Shown: positions 1 through 11,803 of the stretch, piece after piece
Layout: each line of letters opens with the position of its first letter
Position numbering within the stretch: the first letter of the stretch is position 1
DNA from: Achromobacter dolens
GTDB taxonomy: Bacteria > Pseudomonadota > Gammaproteobacteria > Burkholderiales > Burkholderiaceae_B
Reading direction: 5' to 3'
Length of the DNA stretch: 64,000 nt
Assembly: GCF_902859745.1 (NCBI RefSeq)
Contig: NZ_CADIJW010000003.1
Coordinates: 186,001 to 250,000, forward strand
Notes under the pieces: model-generated
The model's database searches: none
Told to the model about the DNA's origin: nothing
The model's input: only the letters and a program-made list of their open reading frames with translations
Program-made: the position numbers and the translations under genes

Positions 1-22
1 ACTATTTGGAGCAAGAGAAATA

Positions 23-2180
<2,158 letters not shown>

Positions 2181-2184
<4 letters not shown>

Positions 2185-2948
2185 GCGAGGCATTGCTGAA
2201 AGTATCCGGACTGACCATGCGCTTCGGCGGCCTGCTGGCCGTCGATAGCGTGGCGTTCGAAGTCAAATCCGACGAGGTGTTCGCCATCATCGGCCCGAAC
2301 GGGGCCGGCAAGACCACCGTGTTCAACTGCGTGGGCGGTTTCTACGCGCCGACGGCCGGCGATATCGTGATGGACGGCAAGTCCATCACCGGCCTGCCGA
2401 GCCACAAGGTGGCGCGCCACGGGCTGGTGCGCACGTTCCAGAACGTGCGGCTGTTCAAGCAGTTGACGGTGCTGGAGAACCTGCTGGTGGCCCAGCATAC
2501 GCAGGTCGAATCGCGCCTGCTGCCCGGCCTGCTCAAGCTCAAGTCCTACCGCCAGTCGGAGGCCGACGCGCTGTCGCGCGCGGCGCAGTGGCTGGATTTC
2601 ATGGGGCTGCGCGAGTATGCCAACCGCGAGGCCGGCAACCTGGCCTATGGCCACCAGCGCCGCCTGGAGATCGCGCGCTGCATGATCACCAAGCCGCGCC
2701 TGTTGATGCTGGACGAGCCGGCCGCCGGCCTGAATCCGCAGGAAAAGCGCGATCTGCAATCGCTGATCGACCAGTTGCGCCGCGAGTTCGGCGTGGCGGT
2801 GCTGCTGATCGAGCATGACATGAGCCTGATCATGGGCATTTCCGACCGCATCCTGGTCATGGAGCACGGCAAGCCCATCACTACCGGCACCCCCGAGCAG
2901 GTGCGCAACGACGAGCGCGTCATCAAGGCGTACCTGGGGGAGGAATAA
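2181..2948 (+). CDS. livG: Branched-chain amino acid ABC transporter ATPase LivG
   Basis: Cytoplasmic ATPase that powers the LivHM channel. The 255-residue protein has Walker A GPNGAGKT at residues 38-45, the LivG-type signature [13 protein letters not shown] in place of the standard LSGGQ, Walker [14 protein letters not shown], and the switch histidine in [12 protein letters not shown]. The C-terminal family tail [19 protein letters not shown] is intact. It overlaps livM by four bases, and livF begins directly after its stop codon. Confidence 0.94.
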
Positions 2949-3650
<702 letters not shown>

Positions 3651-3687
3651 TCCGCTTGAAGGTTTTATTCCCCGCGAAGGGAAATTT

Positions 3688-3718
3688 GGGCGCTACTGAA
3701 AGGGGCGCCCTTTTTTTT
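3688..3718 (+). terminator. Rho-independent terminator of livHMGF
   Basis: A GGGCGC/GCGCCC stem with an 11-base loop is followed by eight consecutive T residues (3711-3718). It sits 37 bases after the livF stop, in the right orientation to end the operon. Confidence 0.9.
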
Positions 3719-4223
3719 CGTTGGGAGTGGCGTGTCTTCGTAGGTCGCCCGAGGCGGGCGGCGCCCTGGCGAGGCGCGCCAACGATTGCGGTCCGGAGCG
3801 TTCGCTCCGGACTGCCCCGTCGTCATCTTCGTCACAGCCTGCGGCTGCTCCTTCAGATTCCCTCGGGCGCATCGACGGCGCGCCTCGCCAGGGCACCACC
3901 CGCCTCGGGCTGCGGATTGCGAGGCTTGTCGCGCTGCTGGAGCGTGGGGTAAGGGGCGGGTTTTGCGGGGCCCGCAAAGATCGGCCGCGCGGGCGGCCGA
4001 TCTTTGCATACGCGGTGGGTTTGCGTCGGGAGGATGACGCTGCGCGCGGGGGGAGGGGATGACCCGCTGGGGAGGGGAGAGAGAGGGATTGCCGAACTGC
4101 GCCGGGTATGGAGCTCGGACGATATCGAATTCAATGGGTAGCGGCCTTCAATCTCTGGCACTGGGATTGGCGCGCCTGGGCTTTCAAATAGCAGGATTCG
4201 ACCACCCCGGAGCGCGTCGCGTA
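3719..4223. repeat. Gene-free stretch built of nested inverted repeats
   Basis: No convincing gene lies between livF and the next CDS. A 34-base arm at 3747-3780 is repeated in inverted form at 3877-3910 (32 of 34 matching), enclosing 96 bases. Inside the loop is a perfect palindrome, GTCCGGAGCG/CGCTCCGGAC (3791-3812). Further on, GCAAAGATCGGCCGC at 3974-3988 pairs perfectly with 3993-4007 around a four-base loop. The organisation resembles an intergenic REP/MITE-like repeat, but a family cannot be named from sequence alone. From 4060 to 4223 I see nothing recognisable. Confidence 0.6.
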
Positions 4224-4634
4224 TTACTTGTCCGCGGGGCCTAGCGCTTCTGCCCAGTTCTTTTTCATGGCGGCGATGCGGGCCTCGTAGGCGGATTTCA
4301 GGCAGGCGGCGTCGGGGCAACGGTCGCGCACGGTGGTGCGCCATTGGGTCTGCTCTTTTGCCATGGGATCGCGCCATTCACCGGTTTCACCGTCACGGCC
4401 TGCGGTTTCGGCCTGGATCTTGTCGTAGAGATCCTTCACCTGGTCGTCCAGCCTGGATAGCGATGGGTCGGCGCAGATCAGATGTTCGACATGGGTTTTC
4501 GCGGCCTTGCAGTCGAAGCCCGCGGCGTGGGCGGCTTTGACTGGCAGGAACGGGGCGCTGGCGAGGACGGCGCAGAATGCCGCGTGCAGGATCGCATGTT
4601 TGCCTTGCGCGCTTTGCCGGCGCCGGCCTTTCAT
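4224..4634 (-). CDS. Secreted LprI-like (DUF1311) protein
   Basis: Small exported protein of the family named after the lysozyme inhibitor LprI. From the chosen ATG the N-terminus is basic (MKGRRRQSAQGK) and is followed by a hydrophobic stretch and a likely cleavage after AAHA. The mature part begins FDCKAAKTHVEHLICADPSLSRLD, the classic LprI pattern of a cysteine pair and a leucine-aspartate motif, with two more cysteines (RCPDAACL). A TTG at 4754 would add 40 residues with no signal character, so I prefer 4634; an ATG at 4649 is also possible. Lysozyme inhibition is not established for most members. Confidence 0.72.
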   Translation of the reverse strand: MKGRRRQSAQGKHAILHAAFCAVLASAPFLPVKAAHAAGFDCKAAKTHVEHLICADPSLSRLDDQVKDLYDKIQAETAGRDGETGEWRDPMAKEQTQWRTTVRDRCPDAACLKSAYEARIAAMKKNWAEALGPADK

Positions 4635-4768
4635 GATGCTGGTCGGCATTGCCGCGAGAACGGGGTTGCGCACGTCCTTCACTCCTGGATAGTCCGGGGC
4701 CACCGACAGGGTGGCCCACGGATCGATTCTCCCGGTTGTCGCGCGGTCGCGCAACTCGCGGGCCTTGC

Positions 4769-5512
4769 CTATGCCGCGATGCGTTGCTCGGGCTGGTCGG
4801 CCAGGTAGTGGGCGATGGCGGCGCGGGCCAGGGCGTCGATGGAGTCGGTCAGGGTGATGCCGAGGCTGGGACGCAGGGCGTGGGGCACGGCCAGGGGCAG
4901 TTCGGTGCAGCCCAGGACGACGGCGTCGGCGCCGCGGGCCTTGAGGCGGGCGATGCAGTCGGCGGCGGGGTCGAAGGCGGCTTCGAGCTGGTTGCCCTTG
5001 ACGGCGCGGATCGAGGCCATGCAGTAGCGTTCGACTTCATCGTCGTCGGGGACGATGCATTCGTAGCCCTGGGCTTCGAGATGGCGCTGGTAGAGGCCGA
5101 GCTTGAGCGTGGCGGCGGTGCCCATCAGGCCGATGCGGCCCTGCTGCAGGCCCAGGCGGCGCAGGTCGTCGATGACGGCCTGGATGATGTGCAGCACGGG
5201 GCGCTGGGTGGCGGCGGCGATGTCGTCGTACCAGAGATGCGCGGTGTTGCAGGGGATGGCGATGAGCTGGGCGCCGGCGCGTTCCAGGAAGCGCACGCCT
5301 TCGACCATGTAGGGCAGGGGATTCTCGCCGCCGGCCATGTAGGCGCTGGAACGATCGGGGATGCGCGGATCGTTGCGAAGCAGGGTGGGGATGTGCTGCT
5401 GGTCCGCGTCGGCGGGCGTGAGCGCCGCGAGGCGGAGCGCGAAGGCGGCGCCGGCCATGGGGCCCATGCCGCCCAAAACACCCAGGTAACAGCCCTGGGA
5501 ATAGCTATTCAC
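4769..5512 (-). CDS. Aspartate/glutamate racemase family protein
   Basis: Cofactor-independent amino-acid racemase interconverting L and D forms, probably aspartate or glutamate, through two catalytic cysteines. The sequence shows LGVLGGMGPMAG at the N-terminus, IAIPCNTAHLWYD with the first cysteine and VVLGCTELPLAV with the second. GTG at 5512 has a GGAG eight bases upstream and gives 247 residues, the normal family length. An ATG at 5536 is in frame but has no ribosome site. Either start overlaps the end of the D-aminoacylase gene, implying coupling. Together they form a D-amino-acid unit with the binding protein further upstream. Confidence 0.85.
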   Translation of the reverse strand: MNSYSQGCYLGVLGGMGPMAGAAFALRLAALTPADADQQHIPTLLRNDPRIPDRSSAYMAGGENPLPYMVEGVRFLERAGAQLIAIPCNTAHLWYDDIAAATQRPVLHIIQAVIDDLRRLGLQQGRIGLMGTAATLKLGLYQRHLEAQGYECIVPDDDEVERYCMASIRAVKGNQLEAAFDPAADCIARLKARGADAVVLGCTELPLAVPHALRPSLGITLTDSIDALARAAIAHYLADQPEQRIAA

Positions 5513-7001
5513 TTTGTTGACTCCAAGGTATTGCATCACCGGGTGCCAGTACCTGGCCCGGGCGTTCGGCGCCGGTCCGTTCCCCATCCCACACCTGCCT
5601 GCCATTGACCCACACGGCGTGGATGCCCTGGCTGACCTGAATGGGAGCTGAAAAAGTGGCCATGTCTGTGACGTTGGCGGGATCGAACAGCACCAGATCA
5701 GCATGATACCCCTCGCGCAGCAGGCCGCGCTCGGTCAGGCCGTATTGGGCCGCCGCCAGGCCGGTCATCTTGTGGATGGCGGTTTCGAGCGACAGCAGCC
5801 GTTGTTCGCGCACCATGGTGCGCAGCACGTTGGTGAAGGTGCCCCATTGGCGCGGGTGCGGGTGCGGGTCGAAGGGCAGGCCGTCCGAGCCGACCATGGT
5901 CAGCGGATGGCTGAAGATGCGGTTGACGTCGGCCGGGTCCATCAGGAAGTAGATGGCGCCGGCGGGCGCCAGGCGGGCGATGGCGGCTTCGTCGTCCAGG
6001 CCCAGTTCGGCCATGACCTCGCTGAAGTCGCGGCCGGTGGCCTCGGGGTAGCCCTTTGACCACGTGATCATGGTGCGGCTGGCCAGGCGGGCGCGGTCCA
6101 GCCGCAGCATGGTCGAGGTGGCCGGATATGGATGGCAGTCGAGGCAGACGCGCTGCGTGGCGGCGGCGCGGCTGATCATGTCGAGCGTCTCGCGGCTGCG
6201 GCCGTGGTTGCGTTCGCCGGCCAGCTTGTGGTGCGAGAACACCACGCGGCAGTCCAGTTCGCGGCCGATCAGCAGCGCCTCTTCCATGGCCGGCACGATG
6301 TGGTCGGCCTCGTCGCGCAGGTGGGTGGCGTAGATCGCGCCGGCGCGGCCGCGCAGCGGCTGGCAGACGTCGATGATCTCGTCGGTGGGCGCGGCGCTGG
6401 CGGGCGGGTAGAAGGTGCCGGTGGAGACGCCGAAGGCGCCGGCCGCCAGCGCTTCGTCGAGCAGGGCGCGCATGGCCTGGCGTTCGGCGTCGGTGGCGGC
6501 GCGGCCGGTGTCGTCCATGACGGCCACGCGCAGCGTGGTGTGGCCGACCAGCGGGATGACATTGACCGCGGCGGGCGTCTCGGCCAGCGCCTGGAGCCAG
6601 GCGCGGAAGGTGTCGAAGCGGAACAGGTCGGGCGGGCCCAGCAGGTCCAGCGGCTGCGGGATCTCCCGGCGCGACAGCGGCGCCAGGCTGACGCCGCAGT
6701 TGCCGGTGACGACCGTGGTGATGCCTTGCGAGACCTTGGGCAGCATGTCCGGATGCGCCAGCAGGTAGCCGTCGTCGTGGGTGTGCGAGTCGATGAAGCC
6801 GGGCGCCAGCGCCAGGCCGCGGGCATCGATCACGGGCACGCCCGGCATGTGGGCGAAATCGCCCAGCGCCACGATGCGCCCATCGCGCACCGCCAGGTCG
6901 CCCTGCCGCGACGGACCGCCCCCGCCGTCGATGAGCGTGGCGCCTGCCACGATGAAGTCGGCTTGCGGAGCGGGGTTCATCCGGGTGCTGCGGTCCGTCA
7001 T
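5505..7001 (-). CDS. N-acyl-D-amino-acid deacylase (D-aminoacylase)
   Basis: Amidohydrolase-fold zinc enzyme that removes the acyl group from N-acyl-D-amino acids. The 499-residue product matches family length (about 480-500). Metal and active-site motifs are present in order: PGFIDSHTHDD near residue 68, TGNCGVSLAPLS with the metal-binding cysteine, YATHLRDE, FSHHKLAGERNHG, and MVGSDGLPFDPHPHPRQWG with the catalytic aspartate. ATG 7001 gives MTDRSTRMNPAPQ; ATG 6980 is an alternative. It lies eight bases after the binding-protein gene and overlaps the racemase gene. The racemase could convert the released D-amino acid; this pathway link is inferred. Confidence 0.9.
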   Translation of the reverse strand: MTDRSTRMNPAPQADFIVAGATLIDGGGGPSRQGDLAVRDGRIVALGDFAHMPGVPVIDARGLALAPGFIDSHTHDDGYLLAHPDMLPKVSQGITTVVTGNCGVSLAPLSRREIPQPLDLLGPPDLFRFDTFRAWLQALAETPAAVNVIPLVGHTTLRVAVMDDTGRAATDAERQAMRALLDEALAAGAFGVSTGTFYPPASAAPTDEIIDVCQPLRGRAGAIYATHLRDEADHIVPAMEEALLIGRELDCRVVFSHHKLAGERNHGRSRETLDMISRAAATQRVCLDCHPYPATSTMLRLDRARLASRTMITWSKGYPEATGRDFSEVMAELGLDDEAAIARLAPAGAIYFLMDPADVNRIFSHPLTMVGSDGLPFDPHPHPRQWGTFTNVLRTMVREQRLLSLETAIHKMTGLAAAQYGLTERGLLREGYHADLVLFDPANVTDMATFSAPIQVSQGIHAVWVNGRQVWDGERTGAERPGQVLAPGDAIPWSQQSE

Positions 7002-7009
7002 GGCGGGGC

Positions 7010-7990
7010 TCAGTCCAGTTTCTCGATGCCGGCGGTGTCGATGATCTGCTTCCACTTGGCGGTTTCGCGATCGATCAGTTGCTTGAACTCATCCGGCGCG
7101 CCGCTGGCGGGCACGGCGCCGAGCGTTTCCAGGCCGGTGCGCACTTCGGGCGCCTGCAGCGCCTTCTGGATGTCGGCGTTGAGCTTGGCCACGACCTCGG
7201 GCGGGGTGCCCTTGGGCGCGACCACGCCGCCCCAGGCCACGGTTTCGTAACCCTTCAGGCCGGCTTCGTCCAGCGTCGGCACGTCGGGCATCAGCGCCAG
7301 GCGCTTGAGGCTGCTGACGCCGATGGCGCGCACCTTGCCGCTCTTGACCAGCGGGGTGGCCTCGGAGGTGTTGACGAACAGGTAGTCCAGGCGGCCGCCC
7401 AGCAGGTCCTGGATGGCGGCCGGGCCGCCGTTGTACGGGATGAACATGACGTCGACCTTGGCCATGCTCTTGAACAGCTCGCCGCCCATGTGGCCGGTGG
7501 TGCCGACGCCCGAGGCGCCATACGACAGGCGGCCGGGTTCCTTGCGGGCGCGGTCGATCAGGTCCTGCACGCTCTTGATAGGCGAATCCGCCGGCACGAT
7601 CAGCGCGTTGTACAGGTCGAACATGTGCGCCACGGGCGTCAGGTCCTTGTCGACGTCGTAGGGCAGGCGCTTGAACAGCGAGCGGTTGACGGCCAGCGTG
7701 TTGATGTTGCCGTAGCCCACGGTGTAGCCGTCGGGCGCGGCGCGCTTGACCAGCGCGATGCCGATGTTGCCGGCGGCGCCGGGGCGGTTTTCCACCACCA
7801 GCGTGGCGCCAGTGTCCTTGGCCAGTTGCGTGGTGATCAGGCGCGACAGCACGTCGGGCGAGCCGCCGGCGGCCGACGGCACGATGAAAGTGATCGGTTT
7901 GTCGGGATAGGCGCCGGCGGCCTGCGCGCCCGTGCTGAAGGTGGCGGCCAGCGCCAGGGCGGCGAGGCTGCGGATGAAGGTGCGTTGCAT
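7010..7990 (-). CDS. Bug/TctC-type periplasmic solute-binding protein
   Basis: Periplasmic binding protein of the tripartite tricarboxylate transporter family (Bug), greatly expanded in Bordetella and relatives. A clean signal peptide (FIRSLAALALAATFSTGAQA) precedes YPDKPITFIVPSAAGGSPDVLSR. The middle shows VVENRPGAAGNIG, SYGASGVGTTGHMGGE and the C-terminal APKGTPPEVVAKLN, all Bug signatures. The ATG is preceded by AAGGGGAA. No TctA/TctB membrane genes are nearby, which is usual for orphan Bugs. The operon suggests an N-acyl or D-amino acid ligand, an inference. Confidence 0.9.
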   Translation of the reverse strand: MQRTFIRSLAALALAATFSTGAQAAGAYPDKPITFIVPSAAGGSPDVLSRLITTQLAKDTGATLVVENRPGAAGNIGIALVKRAAPDGYTVGYGNINTLAVNRSLFKRLPYDVDKDLTPVAHMFDLYNALIVPADSPIKSVQDLIDRARKEPGRLSYGASGVGTTGHMGGELFKSMAKVDVMFIPYNGGPAAIQDLLGGRLDYLFVNTSEATPLVKSGKVRAIGVSSLKRLALMPDVPTLDEAGLKGYETVAWGGVVAPKGTPPEVVAKLNADIQKALQAPEVRTGLETLGAVPASGAPDEFKQLIDRETAKWKQIIDTAGIEKLD

Positions 7991-8110
7991 GCTGGATTCC
8001 CCTTGTTTTGTTGTGTGGAGGCGGGCAGATTAGCACCGGGATTGCGGCACTGCGTCATCGAAAAATGTCGAAAACCTATAATCCGCCGTTATTGATCAAG
8101 GGGAACCAAC

Positions 8111-9064
8111 ATGGATGAGCAGGCCTACGCCGACGAGGTCGGGCCGAGCGCCGGCCGGCCGCTGAACCTGCGCCAGATCGAGGTGTTTCGCGCCATCATG
8201 ATGGCCGGCTCGATCAGCGGCGCGGGGCGCATGCTGCATGTGTCGCAACCGGCGGTGAGCCGGGTGCTGGCGCTGACGGAGACGCGCCTGGGCTACCGCC
8301 TGTTCGAGCGGGTCAAGAGCCGGCTCTCGCCCACCGCCGAGGCGCGGCGCCTGTACGCCGAGGTCGAGCAGGTCTATGGCGGCATCCAGCGCGTCAACGA
8401 TCTCGCGGCCAGCCTCGGGCAATCGGGCGCGGGCATGCTCAAGATCGTGGCCAGCGCCAGCTATGGCCAGCGGCTGGTGCCGATGGCGCTGGGGCGCTTT
8501 CGCGACCGCAACGCCGACGCGCGGGTCGATTACCGCAGCGTCACGTTCGACGAACTGGCGGCGTATTTCCTGTCGGGGCAGGCCGATATCGGCATCTCGA
8601 TGCGACCGCCCGATCATCCCAACCTGGCCTCGACCCGGCTGGCGACGGTGCCGGTGATCTGCGCGCTGCCAAAGGGCCATCCGCTGGCCGCGCACGAGGT
8701 GGTGCACCCGGAGGATTTCGCTTCGGCGGCGTGGATCGGCTATCCGCGCGACACGCCGCTGGGACGCGCGCTGCAATCGTTCTTCGGCGGCGCGCCGGCC
8801 TGCCCGGCGGCGGTGGAGGTGCATTCGCCGGTGACGGCCTGTTCGTTCGTGCAGCAGGGCCTGGGGCCGGCGCTGGTGGACGCGTGGTGCGTGTCGCCCG
8901 ACCAGACCGACAGCATGGTGCTGCGGCCGATCGCGCCGGGCGCCAGCGTCGAGATCTGGGCCACGCATTCGAACCTGAGCGCGCCGCCGCTATTGGCGCG
9001 GCGCTTCCTGGCGGCGGTCAAGAAGGTCCTGGAGAGCGCGGCGCCGGCGCTGGTCGGCGGCTGA
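8111..9064 (+). CDS. LysR-family transcriptional regulator
   Basis: 317-residue LysR activator/repressor. The winged helix-turn-helix spans about residues 20-80 (LRQIEVFRAIMMAGSISGAG, then HVSQPAVSRVLALTE), followed by a periplasmic-binding-like effector domain. It is transcribed away from the binding protein, deacylase and racemase genes with a 120-base gap between, so it most likely controls that operon. GGGGA lies just upstream of the ATG. The effector is unknown. Confidence 0.87.
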   Translation: MDEQAYADEVGPSAGRPLNLRQIEVFRAIMMAGSISGAGRMLHVSQPAVSRVLALTETRLGYRLFERVKSRLSPTAEARRLYAEVEQVYGGIQRVNDLAASLGQSGAGMLKIVASASYGQRLVPMALGRFRDRNADARVDYRSVTFDELAAYFLSGQADIGISMRPPDHPNLASTRLATVPVICALPKGHPLAAHEVVHPEDFASAAWIGYPRDTPLGRALQSFFGGAPACPAAVEVHSPVTACSFVQQGLGPALVDAWCVSPDQTDSMVLRPIAPGASVEIWATHSNLSAPPLLARRFLAAVKKVLESAAPALVGG

Positions 9065-9087
9065 AGGCAATCAGGCCGGCGCGCAAG

Positions 9088-9123
9088 AGAAAACGCCCCG
9101 GCGCGCAAGGGCGGCGGGGCGTT
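9088..9123 (-). terminator. Intrinsic terminator for the GST gene
   Basis: AACGCCCCG (9092-9100) pairs with CGGGGCGTT (9115-9123). Read on the minus strand the stem runs into TTTTCTC, so it ends transcription of the minus-strand GST. It may also serve the converging LysR gene. Confidence 0.65.
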
Positions 9124-9154
9124 CGGGCCGGCCGTTCATGCCGGCCTGGCAGGC

Positions 9155-9769
9155 TTACTCCAGGCCTTCGGCCTTGAGCGCGGCCTTGACGCCGGCGTTG
9201 TCCTGCATGCGCTTGAAGAACGCGGCCAGGTGCTCCTGACCCGACAGGTCGACCTGCTTGGCATGGGCCCAGCGCAGCACCACGTACAGGTAGGCGTCGG
9301 CGACCGACGGCGCTTCGCCGCCCAGGTAGGGCTGATTGATCAACTGGGCGTCCAGCAGCGCGAACAGGCGCGTCAGCAGCTTGGACGCGGAGGCGGCCAG
9401 TTCCTGCTGTGGCGCTTCCTCGGCGAGGAAGCGGCCCGCGCCGAAGATCATCGAGAAGGTCTTGTGGATGTCGGAGTTGATGAAGCCGAGCCAGCGGCGC
9501 ACGTCGGCGCGCGAGCGAGCCGAGCCGTCGCCCAGCAGCTTGGCCTGCGGCGCCTGTTCGGCCAGGTATTCGAGGATCGCGACGTTCTGGGTCAGGGTGA
9601 AACCGTCGTCGTCCAGGGCAGGCACGGCGCCCAGCGGATTGACCTTGAGGAATGCGGGGCCCTTGAGTTCGTCGCGGCTGAGCTTGTGTGCGTCGTAGGG
9701 CTTGCCGATCCATTCCAGCACGATGTGGGAAGCGAGCGAGCACGCGCCGGGCATGTAGTACAGTTTCAT
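9155..9769 (-). CDS. Beta-class glutathione S-transferase
   Basis: 204-residue cytosolic GST. The N-terminal thioredoxin-like half starts MKLYYMPGACSLASHIVL, with the beta-class catalytic Cys10. It continues with VNPLGAVPALDDDGFTLTQNVAILEYLAE, holding the cis-proline and the glutathione-binding N/S region. The C-terminal helical half includes FALLDAQLINQPYLGGEAPSVADAYLYVV. Such proteins conjugate glutathione or act in thiol-redox protection. It stands alone, with a likely terminator immediately downstream. Confidence 0.92.
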   Translation of the reverse strand: MKLYYMPGACSLASHIVLEWIGKPYDAHKLSRDELKGPAFLKVNPLGAVPALDDDGFTLTQNVAILEYLAEQAPQAKLLGDGSARSRADVRRWLGFINSDIHKTFSMIFGAGRFLAEEAPQQELAASASKLLTRLFALLDAQLINQPYLGGEAPSVADAYLYVVLRWAHAKQVDLSGQEHLAAFFKRMQDNAGVKAALKAEGLE

Positions 9770-9886
9770 GTAAGGGAGTCTCCTGAGAGAAATGGACGGG
9801 AGGCCACCCGTCGCTGGCTCCTATGGTACGCCACCCGCGCGACGCCGCCGAGCGCCGCCGCGCCCACCCAGCCGCCGGAGATGTCC

Positions 9887-11059
9887 ATGCCGTCACGCCC
9901 GTCCGCGATCCGTCGCGCCTCGTCCCTGATCGCCTTCGCCGGCGCCGCCTTGTGCGCGGCCGCGGCTTGGGCCACGCCGCAGAAAAGCCCCGAGCACCCG
10001 CCCGCCGCGCGCGCGCAGGTGACGGTGGTGGTGGGCGGCCTGGATCATCCGTGGTCGATGGCCTTCCTGCCCGAAGGGGGCGTGCTGATCACCGAGCGGC
10101 CGGGCAACCTGCGCCTGCTGCGCACGCCGGGCGGCCTGTCCAAGCCGCTGGCCGGCGTGCCCAAGGTGGCCGCGCAAGGACAGGGCGGCCTGCTCGACGT
10201 GGCGCTGTCGCCGGGTTTCGCGCAGGACCGCTACGTCTATCTTTCGTATGCTGAATCCGACGGTTCGCGCAGCGGCACCGCGGTCGGCCGCGGCCGCCTC
10301 TCGGCCGACGCCAGCGCGCTGGAGGATTTCCAGGTGCTGTTCCGCCAGGCGCCCAAGCTGTCGCAGGGGCTGCACTTCGGTTCGCGCCTGGTCTTCGACG
10401 GCAAGGGCTACCTGTTCATCTCGCTGGGCGAGAACAACCAGCGCCCCACCGCGCAGGACCTGGACAAGCTGCAGGGCAAGGTGGTGCGCCTGAAGGTCGA
10501 CGGCTCGGTGCCGACCGACAATCCCTTCGCCGGCAGGGCCGGCGCGCGCCCCGAGATCTGGTCCTACGGGCATCGCAACCCGCAGGGCATGGCGCTCAAT
10601 CCCTGGACCGGCGCGCTGTGGGAGAACGAACACGGCCCGCGCGGCGGCGACGAGATCAATCTGGTACAGCCCGGCAGGAACTACGGCTGGCCGCTGGCGA
10701 CGTATGGCATTAATTACTCCGGCCAGCCGATTCCCGAGGCCAAGGGCGAAACGCTGCCGGGCATGGAGTCGCCGCTGTACTGGTGGGCCAAGTCGCCGGC
10801 CATCAGCGGCATGGCGTTCTATGACGCCGACCGTTTTCCGGCCTGGCGCCACTCGCTCTTCATCGGCGCGCTGGCCGACCAGGACCTGATCCGCCTGACG
10901 CTGGACGGCGACAAGGTGGTGGCCGAGGAACGCCTGCTGGGCGAGCGCAAGGCCCGCATCCGCGACGTGCGGCAGGGACTCGACGGCTATGTCTATGTGT
11001 TGACCGACGCCTCGCCGGGCGAGTTGCTGCGGCTGGCGCCGGCGCAAACGGGAGGGTGA
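9887..11059 (+). CDS. PQQ-dependent sugar dehydrogenase (Asd/YliI type)
   Basis: Periplasmic six-bladed beta-propeller dehydrogenase of the soluble aldose sugar dehydrogenase family. A signal peptide (RRASSLIAFAGAALCAAAAWA) is followed by family motifs LDHPWSMAFLPEGG, LITERPGNLR, GQGGLLDVALSPGF, IWSYGHRNPQGMAL, NEHGPRGGDEINL and GRNYGWPLATYG. ATG 9887 is chosen because GGAG lies six bases before it; ATG 9881 is in frame too. The 390-residue length is normal. Its stop lies six bases before the ATG of a downstream GST gene, suggesting a two-gene operon. The true substrate is not clear. Confidence 0.9.
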   Translation: MPSRPSAIRRASSLIAFAGAALCAAAAWATPQKSPEHPPAARAQVTVVVGGLDHPWSMAFLPEGGVLITERPGNLRLLRTPGGLSKPLAGVPKVAAQGQGGLLDVALSPGFAQDRYVYLSYAESDGSRSGTAVGRGRLSADASALEDFQVLFRQAPKLSQGLHFGSRLVFDGKGYLFISLGENNQRPTAQDLDKLQGKVVRLKVDGSVPTDNPFAGRAGARPEIWSYGHRNPQGMALNPWTGALWENEHGPRGGDEINLVQPGRNYGWPLATYGINYSGQPIPEAKGETLPGMESPLYWWAKSPAISGMAFYDADRFPAWRHSLFIGALADQDLIRLTLDGDKVVAEERLLGERKARIRDVRQGLDGYVYVLTDASPGELLRLAPAQTGG

Positions 11060-11064
11060 AAATC

Positions 11065-11703
11065 ATGAAGACGTATGAACTGATCGGCTCGCCGGGCTGC
11101 GGCTCGGCCGTGGTCGAAATGGCGCTGGCGCTGGCCAACGTGCCGCATACGCTGACCGACGTGCCTTACCTGAAGCCCGGTCCCGAACGCGACCGGCTGC
11201 TGCACCTGAATCCGCTGGGGCAGGTGCCGACGCTGATCACGCCGGACGGCGAGGTGATGACCGAAAGCGCGGCCATGGTGCTGCACCTGCACGACGTCGC
11301 GCCGCAGGCGGGCCTGGCGCCGGAGCCTGCGCGGCCTGAGCGGACGCGCTTCCTGAACCTGCTGGTGCGCCTGGTGGCGGCGATCTATCCCACCTTCACG
11401 TATGGCGACGACCCGCCGCAGTGGACCACCCCGGGCGCCCCGGCCGAGCTGCTGCGCGAGCGGATACATACGCGGCGCGCGGAGCTGTGGCAGGAACTGG
11501 AACGCCAGGCCGGCGCGCCGCACATGCTGGGCCGCCGCTTTTCCGCGCTGGACCTGTACGTGACGGTGATGACGCACTGGCGGCCGGGTCAGGCCTGGTT
11601 CGAGGCCAACTGTCCGGCGCTGACGGCAGTGGCGCGCCAGGCCGCCCAGGAACCGAACGTGGCGCGCGTGCTCAAGCGCAATTTCCCGCCGCCGACGGAG
11701 TAG
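11065..11703 (+). CDS. Glutathione S-transferase family protein
   Basis: 212-residue GST. The N-terminal domain YELIGSPGCGSAVVEMAL carries a candidate catalytic cysteine; LNPLGQVPTLITPDGEVMTESAAMVLHL supplies the cis-proline and glutathione-binding residues. A C-terminal helical domain follows. The ATG at 11065 has GGAGG nine bases upstream; a GTG at 11056 overlapping the previous stop is the alternative. It appears translationally linked to the sugar dehydrogenase gene, an unusual partnership with no obvious shared pathway. Confidence 0.85.
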   Translation: MKTYELIGSPGCGSAVVEMALALANVPHTLTDVPYLKPGPERDRLLHLNPLGQVPTLITPDGEVMTESAAMVLHLHDVAPQAGLAPEPARPERTRFLNLLVRLVAAIYPTFTYGDDPPQWTTPGAPAELLRERIHTRRAELWQELERQAGAPHMLGRRFSALDLYVTVMTHWRPGQAWFEANCPALTAVARQAAQEPNVARVLKRNFPPPTE

Positions 11704-11736
11704 GCATCGCGCCGCCGCCGACCGAGTAGGCATCGC
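11688..11736 (+). repeat. 26-base tandem duplication at the GST stop
   Basis: GCCGCCGACGGAGTAGGCAT at 11688 recurs at 11714 with one mismatch, period 26. The repeat contains the GST stop codon, so a second copy of the last codons and stop follows the first. It looks like a small slippage duplication with no effect on the protein. Confidence 0.8.
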
Positions 11737-11803
11737 GCCGCCGCTGGCGACGGGCGCGCGGCGATCGCTGCCCGGCGGGCGGGCGTATCCGCGGCGCGTC
11801 ACA

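Noticed and set aside
4110-4135. Cluster of restriction-site-like hexamers (GAGCTC, GATATC, GAATTC) suggesting vector sequence
   Set aside because: The flanks do not match any polylinker I know and the hexamers are likely coincidental.
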